A stretch of 14,671 nucleotides of DNA from Candidatus Parcubacteria bacterium (GTDB taxonomy: Bacteria > Patescibacteriota > Saccharimonadia > Saccharimonadales > Saccharimonadaceae). A model generated the notes under the pieces. That model ran no database searches, had not been told where the DNA came from, and saw only the letters and a program-made list of their open reading frames with translations. This document shows positions 7,756 through 13,559 of this stretch, one piece after another. The position numbers were made by a program, and so were the translations under genes. The stretch spans positions 1 through 14,671 of the forward strand of contig JAEYUN010000032.1 of NCBI GenBank assembly GCA_023432475.1. Direction: 5' to 3'. The first letter of the stretch is position 1, and each line of letters opens with the position of its first letter.

Positions 7756-7807
7756 TGAGTTGTCACCCTGTCCCTCGTGAGGACTACTTCCCCGGGGCAA
7801 CAACCTG

Positions 7808-7881
7808 TCGGGGCGACAGGATTTGAACCTGCGACACACCGGTCCCAGACCGGCAGCTCTACCAAGCTGAGCTACGTCCCG
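7808..7881 (-). tRNA. tRNA-Pro (anticodon UGG)
   Basis: The minus strand folds as a full cloverleaf of 74 bases including discriminator A73: acceptor CGGGACG with CGCCCCG, D-arm GCTC...GAGC with AGCTTGGTA loop, anticodon stem GCCGG/CCGGT, anticodon loop TCTGGGA giving TGG (reads CCN proline codons), five-base variable loop, and T-arm GCAGG-TTCAAAT-CCTGT. The CCA end is not encoded (CAG follows), so it must be added by the nucleotidyltransferase. The acceptor stem has an A5-C68 mismatch, whereas bacterial tRNA-Pro usually pairs fully here. It may share a transcript with the small ORF upstream at 7913-8134. Confidence 0.95.
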
Positions 7882-7884
7882 AGT

Positions 7885-7898
7885 GGCGCCGAAGCGCC
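7885..7898 (-). repeat. UUCG-tetraloop hairpin just upstream of tRNA-Pro
   Basis: On the minus strand GGCGC-TTCG-GCGCC forms a 5-bp stem closed by the extra-stable C(UUCG)G tetraloop, ending three bases before the tRNA-Pro 5' end. No T-run follows, so it is more likely a transcript-stabilising or processing element between the small ORF and the tRNA than a terminator. Confidence 0.6.
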
Positions 7899-7912
7899 GT
7901 ATTGAGTTGTGT

Positions 7913-8134
7913 TCAGCGCATGTTTGCTTCAGCTTGGCTCACCTGGGCCGCAGCAGTATTGACGCGGTTGCGCCAGTCGTATACCGCCCGGGCTGCTTCC
8001 CCGTTTTGTGAACGGGGGGTTCGGTCCAGTTCGGCTTGTGCTGCCCTCAAACCCTTCTGGGCATCGCTGAGCGCGGTTCTTGCTCGGTTCAGGGCTTCGC
8101 CCTGGTTGGTTCCGATTCCGAACAACCTAAACAC
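7913..8134 (-). CDS. Small helical-hairpin protein, unknown function
   Basis: I do not recognise it. The 73-residue product (GTG at 8134) is Ala/Arg/Gln/Glu-rich and reads as two amphipathic helices, about residues 12-40 and 47-73, joined by a polar turn DRTPRSQNG, so a small coiled-coil hairpin is likely. No cysteine, signal or membrane segment is visible. A purine-rich site AAAGAGG lies eight bases before an in-frame TTG at 8125, which may be the true start (70 residues). A good promoter stands at 8186-8214. Against it: the DNA is GC-rich and itself contains stable hairpins (for instance CAGGGC-GAA-GCCCTG), so the stretch could instead belong to a structured RNA running into tRNA-Pro. Confidence 0.5.
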   Translation of the reverse strand: MFRLFGIGTNQGEALNRARTALSDAQKGLRAAQAELDRTPRSQNGEAARAVYDWRNRVNTAAAQVSQAEANMR

Positions 8135-8185
8135 CTCTTTCGAAGTCTCTACACGACAAGGACTTTCCCCGTCGAGTCAATGACT

Positions 8186-8214
8186 ACATTAACAGATAAG
8201 GATTGTCTTGTCAA
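8186..8214 (-). promoter_or_regulatory. Promoter for the 73-residue ORF and tRNA-Pro
   Basis: Minus-strand TTGACA at 8214-8209, 17-base spacer, TAATGT at 8191-8186. Transcription would begin near 8179, giving a 45-base leader that contains the imperfect CGAC...GTCG hairpin at 8153-8173. It follows the ncRNA-1 terminator directly. Confidence 0.75.
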
Positions 8215-8636
8215 TGCAAAATGAGAACCCCACGATGTTATTGTCGTGGGGTGAAGTATGGTGGGATGGGAGTGAGTCAAGTGATACGCTACGAGGGGAA
8301 CGAGGCGCGCATCCGGAGTCACTACGTGACCGTTCACGCACAGAGGCACCAAGCGTATAGCTCGTGCGCAGGCGCATGTCAGGTCGGGAACCATCCCGGG
8401 AGTAGGCCGAAGCCTACTGGGTGTTGGGGGTGACCAGACTGCCGGACATACTCGACCCGGGGGGAGCGCGCGGGGGGCGCGCAGCTGGGCCGGCTGTCGC
8501 CGGGCAATCTGGTCACCGGTGGGCGGGGCCCGGTATGAGCGGGTCCCGCCCTTTCCGTCGTTGGTTAAGCTCATCCCTCCTGAGCCTGGCCAAAGACAGA
8601 AACAAGGATGTGCCGGCCAAAGCCATTACGTCCTAT
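8215..8636 (-). ncRNA. ncRNA-1: unidentified structured RNA, about 420 nt
   Basis: A GC-rich stretch bounded by a near-consensus promoter (8643-8672) and a terminator-like hairpin (8227-8252). It is dense in helices: GGGCGGG-A-CCCG hairpin near the 5' third; a 15-bp long-range helix pairing 8503-8517 with 8429-8443 with one G-U; inside it CCGGC-GACA-GCCGG and a GCGCG-rich hairpin; AGTAGGC-TTCG-GCCTACT at 8401-8418; CGGGA-TGGT-TCCCG; GTCAC-GTA-GTGAC. A GGAGGGA heptaloop near the 5' end (GCTCA...TGAGC) exposes a Shine-Dalgarno-like string. The RNase P cores (GAGGAAAGUCC, ACAGAA), the tmRNA T-arm and CCA end, and the SRP apical motif are not visible on this strand. Reading frames across it look like by-products of the helices. 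Identity is unknown. Confidence 0.7.
8227..8252 (-). terminator. Terminator-like hairpin of ncRNA-1
   Basis: Nine-base stem, 8227-8235 with 8244-8252 (ACCCCACGA / TCGTGGGGT), eight-base loop. On the minus strand it is followed by TCTCATTTT, a weak T-run. The next promoter's -35 box begins 13 bases further on. Confidence 0.65.
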
Positions 8637-8642
8637 GCTCTT

Positions 8643-8672
8643 ATTATAGCACACTTAGGCCACAAGTGTCAA
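8643..8672 (-). promoter_or_regulatory. Strong promoter of ncRNA-1
   Basis: Perfect TTGACA at 8672-8667 and perfect TATAAT at 8648-8643 on the minus strand, 18-base spacer. The -35 box starts four bases after the helicase stop codon, so no helicase terminator separates them. Predicted start near 8636. Confidence 0.85.
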
Positions 8673-8675
8673 ATA

Positions 8676-11600
8676 TTATTGCAACAAAAAGTCTTCGAAG
8701 GCGCGTATGCCCTTCATATCCGCGCTGTAGCCGGAAATGTCAGGAAAATCAAGCGCCTGGATATGTTTCCAGACTGACTCGATAAGTTGTTTGGTGCGTT
8801 CCACTTCTGTCTCGTCATAGGTTAAATTGAGCTGCCGCAGCTGCCCGTTTTCGTCTGACTCGATAAACTCCAGCCTACCTCCTACTACTTTATATCCCGC
8901 AAAACTGTGAGATCCTTCGACGAGCAGTTTGTAACATATCAGCTGCTGGCGGTACTTGTGGAGCTTGGCATCTGCCTTCCAACGTTCGTAGGGCCGTCCC
9001 GTCTTATAGTCAACAACCGTTATAGACTTAGTCTTTGGGTCAATTTCTAAACGGTCTATCTTGCCTGCCATATGCGCCTCGCCGATAAACACGCCCTCAT
9101 TCCTGAAGTTAATCTCAGCTTTGTCGCCGGTTTTAAATATGTCGCCGCGATTTTTTAAGTAAACTTCCAGTGCATCGCGGCCGCGTTCGAGTAATAGCTC
9201 GTGATCGTTTTCAGGTAGTTTTTTAGCGTTTAGCTCACTTTCAAATTGACGCAGTGTTTGGTTTAACTCGGGCATTTTGCCGTCAGCATCTATGCGGTAT
9301 TGAACCCATTCGAGCGTTTCGTGGACGGCATTGCCGAACTGCGCTTCAGCACTAGAGGCTGACGGGAACTTCAATAAGGTTTTTAGGAAAAAGGCTTGCG
9401 GCCCGCAGTAAATCAAGTCGCTAAACTCGTTTAGGTGTGTCGGGCTGAGTTGGTAATGAGCTAGTCTTGGTGCCAGCAGCGCTTTTAGGGGTACCTTGTT
9501 GATTTCAAAATGCGGGCTACGCCAGTCAACTTGCATGGTTTCAAGCGTTGGGCTGTCGTGATCATCGCTTAAAACGCGCGAACTGTTAGCTGGTAGCGAG
9601 TGGGCTATTAAGCTGCCATGTTCGTCTTCGCGCTCATCAAAAAACTTGAGTCTAGTCGTAGACTTGCCGCTAAACGTTGAAGTGTTGGCTATCAGGTAAA
9701 GGTGGGTCCGCGCTCTAGTCACTGCTACAAAGAGTAGCCGCAGTCGTTCGTCTTCAGTCCCGCCGCTGTGTCTGGTTGGAGCTAAGTTGGCCGGCAGGGT
9801 TAGTTTATTGCTGTTATCCCGACCGCTATTCCCCCATTGTTCGTCGTTGCAGCCGAGTAAAAAGACATAGCCGAACTCTAAGCCTTTGGCTTTGTAGGCG
9901 GTCATCAGTTGGACGCTGGAAGCGGCTTCGGTATAAGGGTTGGTGTTGAGTAGAGGCTCGTCAGCAGCTAAGTAAGCGTCGACTAACTCCAGCAGGTCGC
10001 CGAGACGAAGCATCTTGTCGCTGGCACGCTGGCTGTCACGCAGAGCACTGCGTAGCACGGTTAGGTTGCCGAAAGCGTCGAGCATCTCGCCGTCACCGCG
10101 GGCTACGAAATAATCTTTGAGCGGACTTTTGACTTCGCCGTCAGCTTCTTTGGTATCGAAACTAGTCTCACCGATAAGATAGTCTAACAGCTGTTCGCAA
10201 GAAGTTGTGCCGACGAGTTGTGATAACCCCGCAAAAAGCAAGGCTATACCTCGCAGGTTGGGGTCGGTGTGCTCGAGTAGTTGGTGTGTCCAACTGGTTG
10301 ATTGGTCGCGGCGGTTTTTGTCGGCGACATGCCAAGATAACTGCCAAATGGTCGAAACTGGTACTGCAAACCAGGGACTGCTCAGGACTTCCGGCCACAA
10401 GCTATCGGCCCGTTTTTCGTCTTGGCTGAGCGCCAGGACAAGCCGGCACATTGAAAGTAATTCGCTAATTACAGGAGCTTCCAGTATATTTTCGCGCTTT
10501 TCGTATTTGAGGGGTATATCGAGGGCCCGCGCGTATGGCACAAAGTTTTCGAGTGGTTTATGTTTTGGTGTTAGTACGGCGATATCACTAGGTTCCACCC
10601 CCTGTTTGAGTAGTTCGGCAATCTTGCGGGCTACCCAGTCATATTCGGCAACCGAGCTTTTGAAATCGCGCCGTTCAATGTGTGTCGGCCCAAGCTTATG
10701 GTTGGCGGCCACTAATTGTTTGGTGGTGCCGGGCAGTTCGTGCATTAAGCGTTCGTTGATCTGCGAGGCGACGTTTGAGCCGAGGGTTAGAATGTCAGCG
10801 CCTGAACGATAGTTTTCTTTTAGACTGACCAGCTGCGTGCTCTTGTAGTTTTTGAAAAAATCAAGCATGTTCGAATACTGTGCACCCTGAAAAGCGTATA
10901 TAGCTTGATCGTCGTCGCCGACCGCCATGACGTTCGGCCGGCCTTCGTTCACTGGGTTGTTTGTTAACAAATAAACCAATTCGGCTTGAGCCCGGTTGGT
11001 GTCTTGGTATTCGTCGAGTAGGATGTACTGATATTGTTCCTGCAGCGTGTAACGAAGCTCATCGTTATCTTTTATAGCCCGTAGCGCGCGCAGTATCATG
11101 TCGTCAAAATCATACAGTCCGTCCCGCTTTAGGGCTTGTTCGTAGGCTTCGAGCACACTGGCAAGACTGGCGAGACGACGGTTTTCGAGCGTCGCATTTA
11201 TGACGAAATTATTGCCCGCGTCTTTTATTAACCAGTCGTTTTTCCAGGCCGTTAAGGGTTTAGTAGACTCGGCGGCGTCAGCCTCAATCAGTGCCAGTTC
11301 TAAGCTAAGTCTGGCGGCACCAGCTAGCGAGCCATAAGTCGAACTGGCCGGTTTTTTTGGCTCGACAGCTGCGAGCGCTTTCAGGGTTTGTTCAAAATAT
11401 GTCCGGGCTTGGCTGAGCTTGCCGGGCATACGGCTGAGCCCGCTGAATATGCTAGCAAGCTGCGGGTTAATGGTTTCCATGAAGACCTCATTTTCGCTGG
11501 TGATGGACCGTAGTTTCGCTGGCGTCAGTAAAGCTCGTTTCATCTCGCTGATGGTGGCCAGCAGATCTTTTAAGTGATGCCGAGTTTGTTTTAAGGGGTC

Positions 11601-12002
11601 ACTGTAGCTGAGCTTAGCGACGATATTCTCGACTATCTGATGTTTTTTCAGGTTGTCAGCCGGCTCTTGGGCGTTATCTTCGATAAAATACTGCGAAAAC
11701 CGGCGAATAATATCGCCGCCGAAAGCATGGTAAGTACTAATATTGACATCGTAGGCTGCCTGGCCGATAAATGAGCTGAGTCGCTCGCGCATATTGGTAG
11801 CGCCATTTTCAGTAAATGTTAGGCAGAGGATGTTTTGAGGCAGAGTATCGGTTTTTTTCAGGATGTTGGCAACACGGGCCGAAAGTAGTTGGGTTTTGCC
11901 AGTACCGGGTCCAGCGATAACTAGCAGCGGCCCGTCAATGGTATCGACGGCTTTTTTCTGTTCAGGATTCAGCTGTTTGTACAGCCGCTCATACTCTCCC
12001 AT
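8676..12002 (-). CDS. UvrD/Rep-type helicase fused to RecB-family nuclease
   Basis: A 1108-residue single-chain helicase-nuclease. Superfamily 1A motifs in order: Q-motif LNPEQKKAV (11-19), Walker A IAGPGTGKT (29-37), Ia LTFTENGATNM (61-71), motif II LLDEYQDTN (328-336), III VGDDDQAIYAFQGA (361-374), IV LKENYRS (394-400), V MTAYKAKGLEF (700-710), VI LLFVAVTRARTHLYL (756-770). The C-terminal PD-(D/E)XK domain is complete: AVHETLE (H893), AGKIDRLEID (D983), VVDYKTGRP (D998, K1000), QQLICYKLL (1019-1027). The AddB-type iron-sulfur cysteines are absent. By family it should unwind and degrade duplex DNA ends, an AddA/RecB-like role in break repair or defence against foreign DNA; no second subunit or Chi-type partner gene is nearby. 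Start ATG 12002 lacks a Shine-Dalgarno; a TACAAT -10 nine bases upstream suggests a nearly leaderless mRNA. Confidence 0.95.
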   Translation of the reverse strand: MGEYERLYKQLNPEQKKAVDTIDGPLLVIAGPGTGKTQLLSARVANILKKTDTLPQNILCLTFTENGATNMRERLSSFIGQAAYDVNISTYHAFGGDIIRRFSQYFIEDNAQEPADNLKKHQIVENIVAKLSYSDPLKQTRHHLKDLLATISEMKRALLTPAKLRSITSENEVFMETINPQLASIFSGLSRMPGKLSQARTYFEQTLKALAAVEPKKPASSTYGSLAGAARLSLELALIEADAAESTKPLTAWKNDWLIKDAGNNFVINATLENRRLASLASVLEAYEQALKRDGLYDFDDMILRALRAIKDNDELRYTLQEQYQYILLDEYQDTNRAQAELVYLLTNNPVNEGRPNVMAVGDDDQAIYAFQGAQYSNMLDFFKNYKSTQLVSLKENYRSGADILTLGSNVASQINERLMHELPGTTKQLVAANHKLGPTHIERRDFKSSVAEYDWVARKIAELLKQGVEPSDIAVLTPKHKPLENFVPYARALDIPLKYEKRENILEAPVISELLSMCRLVLALSQDEKRADSLWPEVLSSPWFAVPVSTIWQLSWHVADKNRRDQSTSWTHQLLEHTDPNLRGIALLFAGLSQLVGTTSCEQLLDYLIGETSFDTKEADGEVKSPLKDYFVARGDGEMLDAFGNLTVLRSALRDSQRASDKMLRLGDLLELVDAYLAADEPLLNTNPYTEAASSVQLMTAYKAKGLEFGYVFLLGCNDEQWGNSGRDNSNKLTLPANLAPTRHSGGTEDERLRLLFVAVTRARTHLYLIANTSTFSGKSTTRLKFFDEREDEHGSLIAHSLPANSSRVLSDDHDSPTLETMQVDWRSPHFEINKVPLKALLAPRLAHYQLSPTHLNEFSDLIYCGPQAFFLKTLLKFPSASSAEAQFGNAVHETLEWVQYRIDADGKMPELNQTLRQFESELNAKKLPENDHELLLERGRDALEVYLKNRGDIFKTGDKAEINFRNEGVFIGEAHMAGKIDRLEIDPKTKSITVVDYKTGRPYERWKADAKLHKYRQQLICYKLLVEGSHSFAGYKVVGGRLEFIESDENGQLRQLNLTYDETEVERTKQLIESVWKHIQALDFPDISGYSADMKGIRAFEDFLLQ

Positions 12003-12011
12003 ATACTTACT

Positions 12012-12017
12012 ATTGTA
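12012..12017 (-). promoter_or_regulatory. Candidate -10 box of the helicase gene
   Basis: Minus-strand TACAAT at 12017-12012, same hexamer as four other promoters here. Transcription would start about three bases before ATG 12002. The -35 region is a T-rich run overlapping the ncRNA-2 terminator tail, so it is weak; read-through from ncRNA-2 is the alternative source of helicase mRNA. Confidence 0.45.
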
Positions 12018-12028
12018 ACAGTTGTGAA

Positions 12029-12461
12029 ATAAAAAATACCCCTTGTGAAAAGGGGCGGCCCGCGCCCGGGATTATAGGATGTGGCTGTGCGCCACACATT
12101 ACTCTCCCGGGCAACGGGGGCAGTTCACGGGTGGAACTGGCGCGTTTGCCTCGTAGCGAGACAGGTGCTGCGACCGATGTAGCTACCTTTTCCCCGTCAA
12201 TTAAGTTCATCGTCGCAAAGCCTGTCATGGGCCCTGCTGAACCGCTTTTCCGGACACCGGCTCGACTACCTAAAATAGCAATCGAGCGAGCTACTGGGTG
12301 TGTGTCTATCTCCAGGCGGCGTATGAGACCGACAACTGAAGATTCCGTTCTCGGAGTGGAGGGTTGACGCCCTCTAAGCCGAGTCCAACACTCTTCTTCC
12401 CGGCGACGAAACCGGGCTTTAGAGTGCCCCGCTTTCGCCCCAAAGGGCTGATTGTGTAGAC
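12029..12461 (-). ncRNA. ncRNA-2: unidentified structured RNA, about 430 nt, upstream of the helicase
   Basis: Bounded by a strong promoter (12466-12494) and a classic intrinsic terminator (12031-12055). Helices seen on the minus strand: CACTCT/AGAGTG (12421-12426 with 12389-12394) enclosing CCCGG/CCGGG; CTCGG/CCGAG enclosing GAGGG/CCCTC; ACACC/GGTGT enclosing GCTCG/CGAGC; a 16-bp helix in three blocks (12208-12226 with 12160-12179) around a large loop holding AATTGACGGGGAAAAGG; and CCCGGGA/TCCCGGG near the 3' end. GGGGCG near the 5' end can pair with CGCCCC just before the terminator, closing the whole molecule. I see no RNase P core, tmRNA tag and T-arm, or SRP motif. A 151-codon frame covers it but has no protein character. 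It may be a free RNA or an attenuating leader of the helicase gene. Confidence 0.7.
12031..12055 (-). terminator. Intrinsic terminator of ncRNA-2
   Basis: On the minus strand CCCCTT-TTCAC-AAGGGG (12055-12039), then TATTTTTT. A textbook Rho-independent terminator, ending about 28 bases before the helicase ATG. That placement makes conditional read-through into the helicase possible. Confidence 0.9.
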
Positions 12462-12465
12462 TCAT

Positions 12466-12494
12466 ATATTACAACGGGGTTGCGCGTATGTCAA
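12466..12494 (-). promoter_or_regulatory. Strong promoter of ncRNA-2
   Basis: Minus-strand TTGACA at 12494-12489, 17-base spacer, TAATAT at 12471-12466; start predicted near 12460. It is back-to-back with the rightward promoter at 12512-12540, leaving 17 bases between the two -35 boxes. Confidence 0.8.
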
Positions 12495-12511
12495 TAGTTA
12501 TTTAAAGTATC

Positions 12512-12540
12512 TTGCGTCTCTGAAAGTATAGAGGTACAAT
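12512..12540 (+). promoter_or_regulatory. Promoter of the 162-residue gene, leaderless
   Basis: TTGCGT at 12512-12517, 17-base spacer, TACAAT at 12535-12540. Six bases separate the -10 box from ATG 12547, so transcription should begin at or next to the A of the start codon; there is no Shine-Dalgarno. Confidence 0.75.
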
Positions 12541-12546
12541 AACCGC

Positions 12547-13035
12547 ATGATCGATGCAATCACCAATGACATCGCTATCGAGGAAATTGTACGAACCCAG
12601 TTTGGCCTCCAAGTCGAGGTCAAGCAGGTTGTGGCGCGCGAGATTCCGGTCAGCCATACTGCCGCCGCGACGGTTTTTTTGACCCCCAAGCATCAGCTAT
12701 TCGCCCTTATACAGGCTAAGTCTGGTCTAACTCTGGGCGACGCCCAAAAAATCGGTCGCAAAATGGGACTTGAGGTCGAGTCATACTTGCCACCGCAACA
12801 TAACGCGGAGTATTTCGACGATATTGCTCGGCAGAACTTCCGTAAAGTTTTCCCAGGCCGCCACGATATAGCTGACGATGAACTACGCTTTTACCGTTTA
12901 CTGGCGCCATATAACCCCGCCCTTTTGAAGATAAATGCCATAACCGATGGCGTTATCCGGCAGTTTGACTCTCACGACAGCTCGCAGTGGCGCCCCGCCG
13001 CCAAGTTTGCCTATAAGCAAATTCAAACACTTTAG
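12547..13035 (+). CDS. Unknown 162-residue protein, possibly YbaK-like
   Basis: I cannot name the family with confidence. The protein is soluble, with no signal or membrane segment. It reads as an N-terminal alpha/beta part; a hydrophobic strand pair ATVFLTPKHQLFALIQ (about 41-56) followed by SGLTLGDAQKIGRKMGLEVES (about 59-79); then YFDDIARQNFRKVFPGRHDI and LRFYRLLAPYNPALLKIN. The strand-strand-helix order with a LTLGDAQKIGRKMGL helix recalls YbaK/ProX-type aminoacyl-tRNA deacylases, but their key lysine and C-terminal glycine motifs are not evident, so this is only a suggestion. The ATG is fixed by the promoter six bases upstream; translation is probably leaderless. The gene ends 99 bases before a bidirectional terminator and stands alone. 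Confidence 0.85.
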   Translation: MIDAITNDIAIEEIVRTQFGLQVEVKQVVAREIPVSHTAAATVFLTPKHQLFALIQAKSGLTLGDAQKIGRKMGLEVESYLPPQHNAEYFDDIARQNFRKVFPGRHDIADDELRFYRLLAPYNPALLKINAITDGVIRQFDSHDSSQWRPAAKFAYKQIQTL

Positions 13036-13134
13036 CTTTTTCGTTTGGTTTTCGAGAAGTCTGCTTCCCTAGCTTTTCTTTTTTAGCTGTTATAAGCTAC
13101 CCTTACAAGGATGTAGCGACGAATTTTAAATAAC

Positions 13135-13163
13135 AAAACTCCCCGAGATTGCGGGGAGTTTTT
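13135..13163. terminator. Bidirectional intrinsic terminator
   Basis: Perfect 11-bp stem, AAAACTCCCCG (13135-13145) with CGGGGAGTTTT (13152-13162), six-base loop, T-run on either strand. It serves the convergent 162-residue (+) and 90-residue (-) genes. The 99 bases before it (13036-13134) hold only T-rich DNA and a small TAGCT/AGCTA hairpin; I see no gene there. Confidence 0.92.
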
Positions 13164-13181
13164 AATACTTGAGTAGCAAAT

Positions 13182-13454
13182 TTACTTGCGTTTAGCGACT
13201 TGTCGTGAGCGGCCGAGGCGTGCGAGTACAAATGAGTCGAGTAGCGCCCATATAATAGCGTTGGCGACACAAATGACTAGGGCAGCAAAAGCGAACTGAG
13301 CTAGGCGTTGTCCGGCGTCGTAGTCGAACAAACTAACCAGACCGGCGATAACCAGCACAACTATAGCCAGCATCAGATATCCGTGCTGCAGCTTGACGCG
13401 GTTTTCGGTAGTTTTATTCCACTGGACTAGGGCTTCGTAAATAGATGCAAACAT
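13182..13454 (-). CDS. Unknown 90-residue two-helix membrane protein
   Basis: Not a family I recognise. From ATG 13454 the product has an amphipathic N-terminus (MFASIYEALVQWNKTTENRV), a first membrane helix at about 26-43 (YLMLAIVVLVIAGLVSLF), a short loop DYDAGQR, a second helix at about 51-72 (LAQFAFAALVICVANAIIWALL), and a strongly basic tail (ARLGRSRQVAKRK). The positive-inside rule puts both ends in the cytoplasm. This start is chosen because AGGAGAA lies just upstream and a strong promoter ends about 13 bases before that; a longer reading frame reaches 13502 but would begin inside the promoter. The role is unknown. Confidence 0.85.
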   Translation of the reverse strand: MFASIYEALVQWNKTTENRVKLQHGYLMLAIVVLVIAGLVSLFDYDAGQRLAQFAFAALVICVANAIIWALLDSFVLARLGRSRQVAKRK

Positions 13455-13473
13455 ATTTCTCCTATATATTCTT

Positions 13474-13502
13474 ATTGTAGCATAGTATTTAATAGTTGTC
13501 AA
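13474..13502 (-). promoter_or_regulatory. Strong promoter of the 90-residue membrane protein
   Basis: Minus-strand TTGACA at 13502-13497, 17-base spacer ending TGC, TACAAT at 13479-13474. Start expected near 13467, leaving a 13-base leader that contains the AGGAG ribosome site. It diverges from the HD-gene promoter. Confidence 0.88.
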
Positions 13503-13522
13503 TGTCTCCTCTGTTCTTATGT

Positions 13523-13551
13523 TTTTGCGCTCTTGTCTCTGGTGCTACAAT
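13523..13551 (+). promoter_or_regulatory. Promoter of the HD-domain gene, leaderless
   Basis: TACAAT at 13546-13551 with TGC before it (extended -10). The -35 is poor: TTTTGC at 13523-13528 with 17-base spacing, or TTGCGC at 13525-13530 with 15. Eight bases separate the -10 box from ATG 13560, so the leader would be about one base, and no Shine-Dalgarno is seen. Confidence 0.7.
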
Positions 13552-13559
13552 GAAGCGAG

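Noticed and set aside
8160..8168. GGAAAGTCC on the minus strand, as in the RNase P P4 core
   Set aside because: It lies about 11 bases from the predicted transcript start, leaving no room for P1-P3, and no ACAGAA partner follows; it is explained by a local hairpin in the leader of the 73-residue ORF.
7902..8183. 93-codon plus-strand frame opposite the 73-residue ORF
   Set aside because: No ribosome site or plus-strand promoter; it starts beside tRNA-Pro and has Ser/Ala/Arg shadow composition.
8378..8408. SRP-RNA-like string GTCAGGTC ... GGGAGTAGGCC on the plus strand
   Set aside because: The apical part is too long, the AGCAG side is altered, and the promoter and terminator place the RNA on the opposite strand.
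8149..8574. 141-codon reading frame on the minus strand across ncRNA-1
   Set aside because: Its ATG is only one base from an AGGAGG string in a hairpin loop, the product is Pro/Arg-rich without fold character, and it crosses the terminator hairpin and the next promoter. The frame is a by-product of GC-rich helices.
12181..12230. Possible tmRNA tag region in ncRNA-2 (a short frame ending AATTGA)
   Set aside because: The tag would not end in the usual LAA-type residues and no tRNA-like ends (T-arm, CCA) are present at either end of the RNA.
12010..12465. 151-codon reading frame on the minus strand across ncRNA-2
   Set aside because: It begins at the predicted transcript start, runs through the terminator and up to the helicase start, and has low-complexity Arg/Pro/Ser composition; the helices explain the open frame better.
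13036..13134. Possible small RNA between the 162-residue gene and the terminator
   Set aside because: Only T-rich DNA and a 5-bp TAGCT/AGCTA hairpin; no promoter found.
13455..13502. 16-residue N-terminal extension of the 90-residue membrane protein
   Set aside because: The extension lies inside the promoter (both -35 and -10 boxes), while AGGAG precedes the internal ATG at 13454.
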